In this document: positions 1 to 7,034 of the stretch, piece by piece
Layout: each line of letters starts with the position of its first letter
Position numbering within the stretch: the stretch's first letter is position 1
NCBI GenBank assembly: GCA_043804035.1
Contig: JAZDJJ010000038.1
Coordinates: forward strand, 1-26,692
DNA from: JAZDJJ01 sp043804035
GTDB lineage: Bacteria; Bacteroidota; Bacteroidia; Palsa-948
Reading direction: 5' to 3'
Length of the DNA stretch: 26,692 nucleotides
Translations under genes and position numbers: made by a program
Notes under the pieces: model-generated
Told to the model about the DNA's origin: nothing
The model's input: only the letters and a program-made list of their open reading frames with translations
Databases searched by the model: none

Positions 1-1452
1 TCCATCATTCACCTGATAAAAATACATACCGTTCGGTAAATTTTTTCTTGAAATTTCAGTTTTCTGATTTTGTATTTTGTATTTTATAATTTCTCTGCCA
101 AACAAATCAAAAATTGTCAAGGTATAATTCTGATTTTTCCAACTTGCAATTTCAATTGTGGTTGTTTCGCTGAATGGATTGGGATAAACATTCACCAAAT
201 TTTGCTCAATCTGATTTTGCTCATTAACAGAAGTGGGAAGAACAGTGATAAGAACTGAATCAACAGTTATGCAAGTATTGCTAACAATTAAAACTCTGTA
301 TTGTATTGTGGTATCTGGACTTGCAATAGGATTTGCAATATTAGGATTATTCAGTCCTTCCGATGGATACCATTGATAGAAATTACCTCCCGTAGCAGAA
401 AGAGAAATTGTGTCGCTTTGGGTTATGGTTGTATCGTTATTTATTGAAGTTATGCAGGTCGGTGAGAAAAGAATGTTTCTTGGAGAGGTGGTATAAAAAA
501 TGGCGTGTGTGCCTGTAGTATTTTTATTTTCATACCACATTTTATACTCATTATTCAAACTATCCCAGACAACATCCACAGCAACAAATTCTGACGAATC
601 ACCGGGTAATGCATAAAGAACCGGATTACCAGGATATTTAATCCAATCCTTACCATTCAGCGAAACGGCATATCCTACCCTTACAGAATCGTATTGCGTT
701 GCCCATTTTACTCCGCTATACCACATTTCAAAAACACCCTCGGATCTTATCACTGATGGCATAGCGACAAACATATCGTCCCATGAATTAAATACTCCGT
801 TTTCCAAACATGGGTTTGCAGTATCCTTTATCCAATTGACCCCATCAGCAGAAACAGCCAAACCGATTTTAATCCATCCAACCGTATCCTGAGCCGAATA
901 CCAAAGGGCATAAACCCCTGACGAAGGATCGTGATAGAGTGCAGGTGATTCAATGAAATTCCCATCCCAGTCATCTGCATTTCCTTTCTGCAAAACTATT
1001 CCTTGTTTTGTCCAGTTTATTCCGTCTTGAGAGGTTGCCAATCCGATGCTTGCATTAACCGCACCCGTCATATAAACTGAATCCCCATAATAATAGAGTT
1101 TGAATTCGTTGTCGTCCCATAGAATTTCAGGGGTGTCCAGCCATTCATCATCCCATTGCCCGGGAGAGCCTATATTCAATACAGGATTACCAGCATATTT
1201 TGTCCAGTTAATTCCGTCCACCGACCATGCATAATGAATGCGTCCTCTTGGAACGGTGTCACCGCTTACAAAGCTTGCTACACCATAATACATACGCAGA
1301 GTGTCGTTGTAATAAATACACGATGGCTGCCCGTATGCTCCCCATACGGTATCATAGGCAAGTACGGGCGTAGTGGTGTAGGTCCATTGTGTTTGTGAAA
1401 AAGATTTCATTGCACAGAGGACAATGATTATTAAAAATAAATTTGGTTTCAT
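1..1452 (-). CDS. Secreted beta-propeller protein with T9SS type A sorting domain (3' end off window)
   Basis: The reading frame is open from the ATG at 1452 to the window edge, giving 484 residues without the last few. Residues 1-20 look like a signal peptide (MKPNLFLIIIVLCAMKSFSQ). The middle contains repeated blades with recurring GINWTKYAGNPVL-like motifs (DGINWTK, DGVNWIK, NGKDWIK followed by NP), as in five-bladed propellers of the GH43/GH32 type. An Ig/PKD-like segment follows at roughly 320-405 (SATGGNFYQWYP). The C-terminus has YPNPF at 423-427 and NGMYFYQ, the hallmark of T9SS type A sorting domains, so the protein should be exported through the outer membrane and then attached or released. 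Catalytic residues of a glycosidase cannot be confirmed; it may be only a binding propeller. The gene stands alone, with gene-free DNA upstream. Confidence 0.85.
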   Translation of the reverse strand, partial: MKPNLFLIIIVLCAMKSFSQTQWTYTTTPVLAYDTVWGAYGQPSCIYYNDTLRMYYGVASFVSGDTVPRGRIHYAWSVDGINWTKYAGNPVLNIGSPGQWDDEWLDTPEILWDDNEFKLYYYGDSVYMTGAVNASIGLATSQDGINWTKQGIVLQKGNADDWDGNFIESPALYHDPSSGVYALWYSAQDTVGWIKIGLAVSADGVNWIKDTANPCLENGVFNSWDDMFVAMPSVIRSEGVFEMWYSGVKWATQYDSVRVGYAVSLNGKDWIKYPGNPVLYALPGDSSEFVAVDVVWDSLNNEYKMWYENKNTTGTHAIFYTTSPRNILFSPTCITSINNDTTITQSDTISLSATGGNFYQWYPSEGLNNPNIANPIASPDTTIQYRVLIVSNTCITVDSVLITVLPTSVNEQNQIEQNLVNVYPNPFSETTTIEIASWKNQNYTLTIFDLFGREIIKYKIQNQKTEISRKNLPNGMYFYQVNDG

Positions 1453-1477
1453 TTTAAGATTAGTTTTTTAATTTGTA

Positions 1478-1485
1478 CAAAATTA
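1478..1485 (-). promoter_or_regulatory. Candidate Bacteroidota -7 promoter box
   Basis: On the minus strand this reads TAATTTTG, an exact match to the Bacteroidota -7 consensus TAnnTTTG. It lies 25 nt upstream of the ATG at 1452, which would leave a leader of about 20 nt. A TTG occurs upstream but only 14 nt away, shorter than the usual spacing of about 19, so the -33 element is unclear. Confidence 0.45.
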
Positions 1486-1488
1486 TTA

Positions 1489-1512
1489 TTTTTTATTTGC
1501 AATGTTTTATTT
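1489..1512 (+). repeat. Left copy of 24-nt direct repeat flanking the defence island
   Basis: This T-rich 24-mer (containing ATTTGCAATGTTTTATTT) recurs at 12679-12702 in the same orientation with one mismatch (A to C at the thirteenth base). Both copies also have TTGTACA 6 to 9 nt upstream. The two copies bracket the whole restriction-modification operon. The low complexity of the sequence weakens the case. Confidence 0.5.
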
Positions 1513-1527
1513 TTTTGCGGGTTGGGG

Positions 1528-1592
1528 TAAAAGCAAATGTGGTGCAAACCAAAATTTTAAATAAAAATAATTATGCACCTCTTTTGCTTTTA
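1528..1592. repeat. Extragenic hairpin with AAAAGCAAA arms
   Basis: The left arm 1528-1546 (TAAAAGCAAATGTGGTGCA) pairs with the right arm 1574-1592 (TGCACCTCTTTTGCTTTTA) over 19 positions with two mismatches, around a 27-nt A/T loop. The arm words AAAAGCAAATGTG and CTCTTTTGCTTTT both recur in a hairpin at 12334-12399 on the far side of the defence operon, but in swapped order. Confidence 0.6.
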
Positions 1593-1675
1593 TAGAAGCA
1601 ATAGCCAAAACGGCATTGCCGAAATTGTTTTGTCTGTTGTCGGTCATTATGTTGTTCTGTCTTTCATAGGGTTGC

Positions 1676-1808
1676 CACTAACGGTATGGCGGTATGTTTT
1701 TGTTGCCGATTTCGAAGCACTGCCCTGTCAAAATACACGAAAGTTTATTAGATGCAGAAACGCTGAAACCCGCACTATCTCGGCAATAAAATATACCGCC
1801 TGTTATGC
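1676..1808. repeat. Long imperfect palindrome, weakly attC-like
   Basis: The arms 1688-1708 (GGCGGTATGTTTTTGTTGCC plus G) and 1781-1800 (CGGCAATAAAATATACCGCC) are complementary over about 20 positions with a few mismatches, enclosing 72 nt. Outside them lie CACTAAC (1676-1682) and GTTATGC (1802-1808), which partly resemble the outer AAC and GTT core boxes of integron attC sites, and the 133-bp total is in the attC size range. The core boxes do not fully match consensus and no integrase gene is present, so only the palindrome itself is secure. Confidence 0.45.
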
Positions 1809-2054
1809 ACTGGCGGTTCTTGTCTGTCCGTGTGTTTGAGTCAAATTGCACTTTCATATTAAACTTGTCAATACTTTCATTTTTGTCTTTTTTGTCAGGG
1901 TCGGTGGTGTGTTGGAGTGTTTTAATTTTTTCTTTAAAGAGGGGGAGAAAAATTTTGAAATTCTTTTCGGGTTGGGGCAGACACACTCTTTGGCAAGCTT
2001 TGGTTTGTGCTTGGGCTTGTGGGGCTTGACAATGTGTGTGGCTGCTGCGATGGC

Positions 2055-2510
2055 TCATACTAATCTTGCTATTTCCTTTTTAGTTGTTTGTAATAATCTT
2101 TCAAGTTTTCCTCTTTCACTTGCATACCCAACTGTAATTTTGTCGGCAAGTTCAATCATCATTTTATTTCTTATTTCGGCTGTTTGTTCGGTTACACGCT
2201 TTACTGACTTGTCAAAAGGGCTGATGATTAAAATTCTTCCTTCTTCCAATGGTTTTATAAGTTCCGGTTCAATTTTTTCTTTTAGTCCACGGGCTAATGC
2301 AATAATGATTGGCTGATTTCCCTTCAGCAAATAATGAAATACATCTTTTTCCAACTGGCTATGAAAACCGCTTATAATGCAATTCCCTGCCTCACGTTGT
2401 GAAATAGCCCAATCATAGCATTTTAATACTGCTGATGCCGGAATAGAACGGCTACATAGAAAAGCAGTCTTGGGATGCTTTAAAAGGTCTTTATTGCCAA
2501 AATATTCCAC
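2055..2510 (-). CDS. DprA/SLOG-like Rossmann-fold protein
   Basis: The 151-residue product resembles the Rossmann core of the DprA/Smf family rather than full-length DprA, which is about twice as long. Seen directly: a beta strand leading to CSRSIP (residues 19-24, where DprA has a GSR nucleotide-binding turn), then CIISGFHSQLEKDVFHYLL, which matches the DprA pattern of SG followed by a helix, then PIIIALARG and RILIISPF strands. Late residues KITVGYASERGKLERLL resemble the end of the fold. It has no DNA-binding tail domain. Proteins with this fold bind nucleotides, nucleotide signals or single-stranded DNA. It is the last gene of the restriction operon, 6 nt after the 70-codon ORF. A role as sensor, effector or DNA-protection factor is inference only. 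Confidence 0.65.
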   Translation of the reverse strand: MEYFGNKDLLKHPKTAFLCSRSIPASAVLKCYDWAISQREAGNCIISGFHSQLEKDVFHYLLKGNQPIIIALARGLKEKIEPELIKPLEEGRILIISPFDKSVKRVTEQTAEIRNKMMIELADKITVGYASERGKLERLLQTTKKEIARLV

Positions 2511-2516
2511 AATGCT

Positions 2517-2729
2517 CTATTTGTTTTTCTTACTTTGCTTTTTAACTTCCTCAAATTGATTTTTGATGTAACCAATAAGTTTATCAGAAACAATTTCAGC
2601 AATCTGATTTTGTGGCATCCCTTGTCTTATTTGACTCGGAGCATTTTTTTCTTTTTTGAAAACCGATAGAGCATCCGGCTCCATTACACAATTTTGGTTC
2701 TCTTCTGGGTTGAAATATGACTTGTACAT
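2517..2729 (-). CDS. Small charged protein of unknown function (70 aa)
   Basis: This 70-codon ORF sits 11 nt after the DUF1016 gene and 6 nt before the DprA-like gene, so it is almost certainly co-transcribed and probably translationally coupled. No family is recognised. The product is hydrophilic with no membrane segment. The N-terminal part carries acidic and asparagine-rich sequence (NPEENQNCVMEPDA). The C-terminal part looks helical and ends in a strongly basic tail (EEVKKQSKKNK), compatible with nucleic-acid contact or with binding the partner encoded next. The spacing and tight pairing make it a probable partner of the DprA-like protein, but this is inferred from position only. Confidence 0.55.
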   Translation of the reverse strand: MYKSYFNPEENQNCVMEPDALSVFKKEKNAPSQIRQGMPQNQIAEIVSDKLIGYIKNQFEEVKKQSKKNK

Positions 2730-2740
2730 ATAGTTAAATT

Positions 2741-3766
2741 TTAAAGTAATTTTCGTTTCTCAAGGTTTTCTTTAGCTTCTATCAATGCCTCGTGAAGTTT
2801 TCTTTCGAGATCTTTTTTGGGAGGTAATTCAGTCCAGTATTCAGCTACCATTATTCCATCTTTATGCATTTCCAGTAATTCAACTTGTTCACGGCTTGTT
2901 TCGGCACATAAAATGAGGCCTATTGGTTTTTCTTCATTTTCTTGTTTTTCATATCGGTCGAGCCATTTAAGGTATAGTTCCATTTGTCCCTTATCTTTTG
3001 CCTGAAATTTTCCAATTTTTAAATCTATAGCAACCAATCGCCTAAGTTTCCTATGAAAAAAAAGCAAGTCAAGGTGATAATCTTCACCGTCAATAATCAT
3101 CCGCTTTTGCCTTTCAACAAAGGCGAAACCTTTACCTATCTCAAGTATAAATAATTCCAACTCTCTTAAAATAGCAGATTCCAAATCTTTTTCGAGATAA
3201 GTATCTTTTAAACCTAAGAAATCTAAAATGTATGGGTCTTTAAATGTGTTTACAGGAATGTCTGCAGATTTTGCAATTTGAGTATTTGCAATTTTTGTTC
3301 TTTCAAAAGTTTTAGTTTCAATTTTATGCCGCAGTTCCCTTATGCTCCATCCTTGTTCGGCTGATTGGTTTGCATAAAAGATCTTTGCCTCTAGTTTTTT
3401 CAATGGCAACAATTCTACAAAATGCGACCAGCTTAATTGTCGTGACAGAGGAACTACAATTTCAATATCCGTAAATTGCTCTGCAAAACGCATCATTCTT
3501 CTTACATTTTTTTCTGTAAAGTTACGTCCATATGCTTTTTCCAATTGTGCCGACAGTGTCGGCACAATTTGTTTACCGTATTCTGCACGTTTATTTTGCA
3601 GTATATGCTCATTAATGCGTTTGCCTACCTGCCAGAACAAAGTAGTGAGTGTGCTATTTGCATACGATACAAGCTGTGTCTTGCTTTGCTCAATGAGTTG
3701 CGATAACTCTTGAAAAAGCCGATCTTCTGATTGAATAATATTGTCGCTTTTTGCCATTTCGTTCAA
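2741..3766 (-). CDS. DUF1016 (YhcG-type) PDDEXK nuclease-domain protein
   Basis: The 341-residue product has the two-part layout of DUF1016/YhcG proteins: an N-terminal helical domain (about 15-160, with FWQVGKRINE, YGKQIVPTLS and the SWSHFVELLPL motif) and a C-terminal PD-(D/E)xK nuclease domain (about 180-320). Putative catalytic residues are Asp233 (HLDLLFF) and Asp248-x-Lys250 (AIDLKIG), followed by KGQMELYLKWLD. The family is often encoded beside type I restriction systems; its biochemical role is not settled. It is intact, unlike its divergent relative at 5722-7868. The start at 3766 gives MNEMAKSDN; a start three codons later is equally possible. It follows the orphan recognition-domain gene by 16 nt. 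Confidence 0.85.
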   Translation of the reverse strand: MNEMAKSDNIIQSEDRLFQELSQLIEQSKTQLVSYANSTLTTLFWQVGKRINEHILQNKRAEYGKQIVPTLSAQLEKAYGRNFTEKNVRRMMRFAEQFTDIEIVVPLSRQLSWSHFVELLPLKKLEAKIFYANQSAEQGWSIRELRHKIETKTFERTKIANTQIAKSADIPVNTFKDPYILDFLGLKDTYLEKDLESAILRELELFILEIGKGFAFVERQKRMIIDGEDYHLDLLFFHRKLRRLVAIDLKIGKFQAKDKGQMELYLKWLDRYEKQENEEKPIGLILCAETSREQVELLEMHKDGIMVAEYWTELPPKKDLERKLHEALIEAKENLEKRKLL

Positions 3767-3782
3767 AGTTATTTAAAATTAT

Positions 3783-4469
3783 TTATTCCTCCTCCCCATT
3801 CTCCAACTCCTTACCCATACGGTATTTTATATCATAATTGATGATAAAATCAAGTTCTTCAGCGGTAAAACCATAATGCTTTGCTAATGCAATATCGATT
3901 TCATCAATTATTTCTTTAGATAATGCTGGATTAAATGTTTCAAAATATGTTGTTTGTGATTTAGATTGAATATACTGTTCTTTTGTTTCAACATTTCGTT
4001 CAAATGACTTCATTAATTTCATACCAAGTTTACTGATTTCTTCTGAATCATTTTTAAACGAAAATGGGAAAGAGAATATCATATAATCTTTGAGATTATA
4101 TAAATCAAAATAGTTTGCAAAAAACCACCAAAATAAATTAGAATTTAATACCGCTACAATAGCGTTATTATTATATTGTTTATCAAATGTTTTTGATTTA
4201 TTGGAAGTGGAAATGTTCTTAAAATTTCGATTTAAAAATATTTTCCAATATCTACCACCTGCAGTCCTATAAAAAATCGCATTACTGGAACTAATATTAT
4301 TACTAATGTAATTTAATAATTGTTTCTCTTTAAAGATTTTAGAAAATAAACTGTTCTCAATTTTTAAAATGTGAAGATTGAGAGTTGAATTTGTTCCATC
4401 AACTTTAACAGTAAGGTCGTTTGTGAAAAGGTCTAAAAAAGATTTGCCGACACTTGTTTTTAATTCCAT
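3783..4469 (-). CDS. Orphan type IIG (Eco57I/TaqI-like) C-terminal target recognition domain
   Basis: The 228 residues match only the C-terminal third of Eco57I-like type IIG restriction-methyltransferases. Seen: FYRTAGGRYWKIFLN (about 66-80), AIVAVLNSNLFWWFFANY with SFPFSF, and the tail IIDEIDIALAKHYGFTAEELDFIINYDIKYRMG, a signature ending of that family. The methylase motifs (GxGxxL-type motif I, NPPY) and the nuclease domain are absent. The ATG at 4469 is 15 nt after the hsdS stop and the stop is 16 nt before the DUF1016 gene, so it sits in step within the operon. It may be a decayed remnant of a second restriction system, or a free-standing DNA-recognition module. The frame is intact over its whole length, which argues mildly for function. 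Confidence 0.7.
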   Translation of the reverse strand: MELKTSVGKSFLDLFTNDLTVKVDGTNSTLNLHILKIENSLFSKIFKEKQLLNYISNNISSSNAIFYRTAGGRYWKIFLNRNFKNISTSNKSKTFDKQYNNNAIVAVLNSNLFWWFFANYFDLYNLKDYMIFSFPFSFKNDSEEISKLGMKLMKSFERNVETKEQYIQSKSQTTYFETFNPALSKEIIDEIDIALAKHYGFTAEELDFIINYDIKYRMGKELENGEEE

Positions 4470-4484
4470 TGCAGTTGATATATG

Positions 4485-5654
4485 TTAAGCGGTAATAGGT
4501 TTTGAAAATTCCAAATCCCCCTTAAACGCTTTCTGACTTAGCGAACCATACAAATTTTCTAACTCCTGCAAACTGTTTTTATATTGCTCTTTCAGTTTTT
4601 CGGTTTTCTTTACGATGTTGGCGAATTGAGTTTGGAGTTCCATTGGTGGAATTGGGATTTTTATTTCTTTGACTTGTTTATCAGATACTGCTGGATAGCT
4701 TGCTCCTTTTGCTGCTTTTGATAATATTCCAATGAAAAAATCTTGTTTACAAATCTCAAAAAGATATTCGGCTAAAATTAGTTTTGGATTTACTCTTAAA
4801 ACACAAAATCCAGTTGATGCAATTGGATTGGAATATTTTTCTCTAACCATCGCAACAGCATTTAAGTTTGGACGAACAGTAGAAACTAAAATGTCATCTA
4901 ATTGAACCAACTGCTTTGCCCTGCTCGGTGCATTTGCTCCTAAAATATTTTTTGTTTCTTTTATTTTTTTTGAACTATTATCAATTGAGGAAATATCAAT
5001 GTATTGATAATTTTTATTTGGAAACTTTATTGGGCTATCATTTGAAATGTTTAACAACAATTCTCCAATCATTTTTTTAGCCGAACTATTTTTGCTTGAC
5101 AGTAAACTTCCAAACATTTCTCCAAAGGTGCTTTTCAAAAATTCATCAAGCAGGGCAATGCTTTGTTTGCGTTGCTCTATTAGTGTTTCGGCTTTGCTTA
5201 AAATATTGGCTATTTGAATTTGGTCGGAGAGGGTAGGAACGGGGACAAATATTTTTTCAATTCCTGTATTTGAAATTGCAGATTGAATTGCACCAGTGCA
5301 CAATTTGTTTTTCTGTCTTAGAAAAGAATTATTTTTCAAAAACTGAATCAGATAATTTCCATGCAAAACATTTTCATCAGGTTTATGAACGGAAAAGCCA
5401 GTTGATACAATTGTGCCGTCAAGTTTTTTATCAATCTGTAAAACTTTATTTGTGTTCACCATTTTAGCAAACAAAATATCTCCCTTGCTAACTAAAATGT
5501 CTGCTCTTGATGGTTTGCTTTTAAAAGTTACTTCTTCAAAACTCAAACCTTTGTCTTTCAAATCTCCTGTAGATAAATAGTTCTTCACTCCATCAAATGG
5601 CTGAACTCTTTTGCCAGAGTATGGTGCTGCATCTGTGAGTTTTATTTTTTTCAT
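4485..5654 (-). CDS. hsdS: Type I restriction-modification specificity subunit HsdS
   Basis: HsdS chooses the bipartite DNA target for the HsdM/HsdR complex. The 389 residues show the expected repeat architecture: recognition domain 1 (about 1-140), a conserved helical spacer (141-185, LSDQIQIANILSKAETLIEQ), recognition domain 2 (190-337), and a distal helical spacer (338-380, ELQTQFANIVKKTEKLKEQY). Both domains carry the typical GDIL/DDILVSTVRP strand and the S-TGF element, and both end in a PVP or PIPP turn before the helix. The ATG overlaps the stop of the upstream 24-codon ORF by 4 nt (ATGA). The two domains are dissimilar, so an asymmetric bipartite site is expected; its sequence cannot be predicted here. 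Confidence 0.93.
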   Translation of the reverse strand: MKKIKLTDAAPYSGKRVQPFDGVKNYLSTGDLKDKGLSFEEVTFKSKPSRADILVSKGDILFAKMVNTNKVLQIDKKLDGTIVSTGFSVHKPDENVLHGNYLIQFLKNNSFLRQKNKLCTGAIQSAISNTGIEKIFVPVPTLSDQIQIANILSKAETLIEQRKQSIALLDEFLKSTFGEMFGSLLSSKNSSAKKMIGELLLNISNDSPIKFPNKNYQYIDISSIDNSSKKIKETKNILGANAPSRAKQLVQLDDILVSTVRPNLNAVAMVREKYSNPIASTGFCVLRVNPKLILAEYLFEICKQDFFIGILSKAAKGASYPAVSDKQVKEIKIPIPPMELQTQFANIVKKTEKLKEQYKNSLQELENLYGSLSQKAFKGDLEFSKPITA

Positions 5655-5725
5655 TGCACCATTGGTTTTAATTCCGATAATCCCGATTGAATATTTTCTT
5701 CAATGGTTTCCAACTTTTTTTTCAT
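5651..5725 (-). CDS. 24-codon ORF coupled by ATGA overlaps to both neighbours
   Basis: The ATG at 5725 overlaps the stop codon of the DUF1016 3' fragment (ATGA), and its own TGA overlaps the hsdS ATG (ATGA again). The product is 24 residues: MKKKLETIEENIQSG, then five residues to LKPMVQ at the end. It is hydrophilic and probably helical. The double 4-nt overlap is what is expected of translationally coupled genes. It may encode a real micropeptide or simply pass ribosomes from the DUF1016 gene to hsdS. It is too short for homology-based judgement. Confidence 0.5.
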   Translation of the reverse strand: MKKKLETIEENIQSGLSELKPMVQ

Positions 5726-6054
5726 ATTTTTTTTTTATTAAAAAGCATCACATCATTTTCAATCAATTCTTTCAATTCATTTTCGGTAGGCAGTTGCAGT
5801 TTGTATTTGCTAACAAAAACTTCCTGCGATAAACCGCCTGTGGCATAATGCACCAAAGCATTATCCTTATGGCTGCATAAAATAATTCCTATCGGTGGGT
5901 TATCATGTTCAGCTATTTCGTTTTCTTTATAATAATTCAGATAAACGTTCATCTGTCCTACATCGGCATGGTCAAATTCGCCTAACTTTAAATCAATCAA
6001 AATATGGCATTTTAATAGGGGATTATGTCCCAAAAATGGACTAACTTTGTTCAC
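5722..6054 (-). pseudogene. 3' fragment of IS-interrupted DUF1016 nuclease gene
   Basis: Native coding sequence runs from 6017 (inside the target duplication) to the stop at 5722 and begins CHILIDLKLGEFDH, carrying the second catalytic element (Asp284-x-Lys286 of the reconstructed protein) and the conserved ADVGQMNVYLNYY and PPIGIILCSHKD motifs of the PDDEXK domain. The open frame extends upstream to an ATG at 6054 inside the insertion sequence, so its first 15 residues (MNKVSPFLGHNPLLK) come wholly or mostly from the IS end and the duplication. Any product would lack the helical domain and the first catalytic aspartate. Joined to the 5' fragment at 7035, one duplication copy being removed, it gives a continuous 373-residue protein of normal family length. 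Confidence 0.85.
6010..6017. repeat. Left target-site duplication of the IS1595-family element
   Basis: The octamer TTTTAATA directly precedes the left inverted repeat and is repeated exactly after the right inverted repeat (7035-7042). Eight base pairs is the duplication length expected for IS1595-family insertion. Confidence 0.92.
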
Positions 6055-7034
6055 TAAAACATAAATTCCCTCTATGATAGATACAGATTTTCTATTGCTG
6101 ATTTTGAAAAATGAAAATCAGCACGATTTAAAAGCCATCGGTGGTAATTTATTATGTCCCCGATGCAAAGTCAGAACAAAGTTATACAAATTATCAGATG
6201 GACGAAGAAAATGTAAGCGATGTAGAAAAAAGTTTGACAAAAAAGTAATAACAAAACAATCCCCTTTACAGATAGTAGCAGATACCGTGATGGGATTTTG
6301 TTTAGATTGGAGTGCATTGCGTACATCTAATTTGTTTCGTCATCGGTACAGGAGTGTATTGAGCGTGTATTATTTGATTCGTAAGGTGCTGGTGAATGTC
6401 AGTAATAATGAGCAGAAATTACAGGGAACAGTAGAATGTGATGAGAGTTATTTCGGAGGAACGAATCGTAAGCGAAACAAGAAGTATCGGAAGAAATATG
6501 TAGGTCGTGGTAGAGGAACTGATAAGACGCCTGTATTCGGTATTAAACAGCGAGAAGGACGAGTGGTAATAGAATTGTTGGGTGATTTTTCAGATACTCA
6601 AATAGAAGCATTTATTCAGAAAAAAGTAATAGAAAAAAGTAATGTAATGACTGATGAATTTAGTTCATACAAAGGGCTTGTACATAAAGGGTACATTCAT
6701 CGTTTTGTAGAGCATGGGAAAGAACAATATGTACAAGGAAATGTACATGTAAACGGGATGGAAAATTTCTGGGGTTGGGCAAAAGAACATATGTTTAAAT
6801 ATCACGGAGTATTCAAACAAAATCTTATTTACTATTTGAAAGAGATGGAGTGGAAATTTAACAATCGCTTAAAGAGGCCGGAACAAAAGGCAGTTGAAAT
6901 CACAATGATGTTGAAATGATAATAACTCTGCGAGTTATTTACCATTTCAACATCACATCATTATCATACAACTTTTTAATTAATTTTGTAATGCAGTAAA
7001 ATCGAAATTTGGTCCAAAACGGGACATAATCCCC
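6018..7034 (+). mobile_element. IS1595-family (ISXO2-like) insertion sequence, complete, 1017 bp
   Basis: Both ends are defined by the sequence. The 14-bp terminal inverted repeats GGGGATTATGTCCC (6018-6031) and GGGACATAATCCCC (7021-7034) are identical, with weaker similarity continuing inward to about 32 nt (TGGAC and GGTCC boxes). Perfect 8-bp duplications flank the element. One transposase gene occupies it, on the plus strand and opposite to the surrounding operon. There is no passenger gene. Perfect ends, a perfect duplication and an intact transposase suggest a recent and possibly still active insertion. Confidence 0.95.
6074..6919 (+). CDS. IS1595-family ISXO2-like transposase
   Basis: This 281-residue transposase catalyses movement of the surrounding element. 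An N-terminal zinc-ribbon is visible as CPRC (28-31) and CKRC (47-50). The ISXO2-type DDE catalytic domain follows, with ECDESYFGG (first Asp, about 123), TDEFSSYKGL (second Asp, about 194), and VNGMENFWGWAKEHM, where NGxEN carries the third acidic residue. The basic run RKRNKKYRKKY after the first Asp is typical of the family. Length and domain order are normal and no frame break is seen. The ATG at 6074 is 56 nt inside the left end; the gene therefore reads against the hsd operon. Confidence 0.93.
   Translation: MIDTDFLLLILKNENQHDLKAIGGNLLCPRCKVRTKLYKLSDGRRKCKRCRKKFDKKVITKQSPLQIVADTVMGFCLDWSALRTSNLFRHRYRSVLSVYYLIRKVLVNVSNNEQKLQGTVECDESYFGGTNRKRNKKYRKKYVGRGRGTDKTPVFGIKQREGRVVIELLGDFSDTQIEAFIQKKVIEKSNVMTDEFSSYKGLVHKGYIHRFVEHGKEQYVQGNVHVNGMENFWGWAKEHMFKYHGVFKQNLIYYLKEMEWKFNNRLKRPEQKAVEITMMLK

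Larger units (their letters stand above)
1453..2054. other. Gene-free, palindrome-rich stretch
   Basis: No credible gene is seen in these 602 bases between the T9SS gene start and the end of the defence operon. The region holds the left direct repeat (1489-1512), a hairpin at 1528-1592, a longer cruciform at about 1676-1808, and a G/T-rich segment (about 1965-2045) with many CA/TG words. Short open frames crossing it have low-complexity products and are judged non-coding. Confidence 0.6.

Noticed and set aside
1678..2058. 126-codon open frame on the minus strand directly after the DprA-like gene, overlapping its stop by ATGA
   Set aside because: The product is low in complexity (repeated Gln, Ala, His, Cys words), and the frame runs through the palindromes at 1688-1800; it looks like repeat DNA. 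The overlap is noted but not convincing.
1846..2316. 156-codon open frame on the plus strand
   Set aside because: It runs antisense through the DprA-like gene and the G/T-rich repeat stretch, with no recognisable domain.
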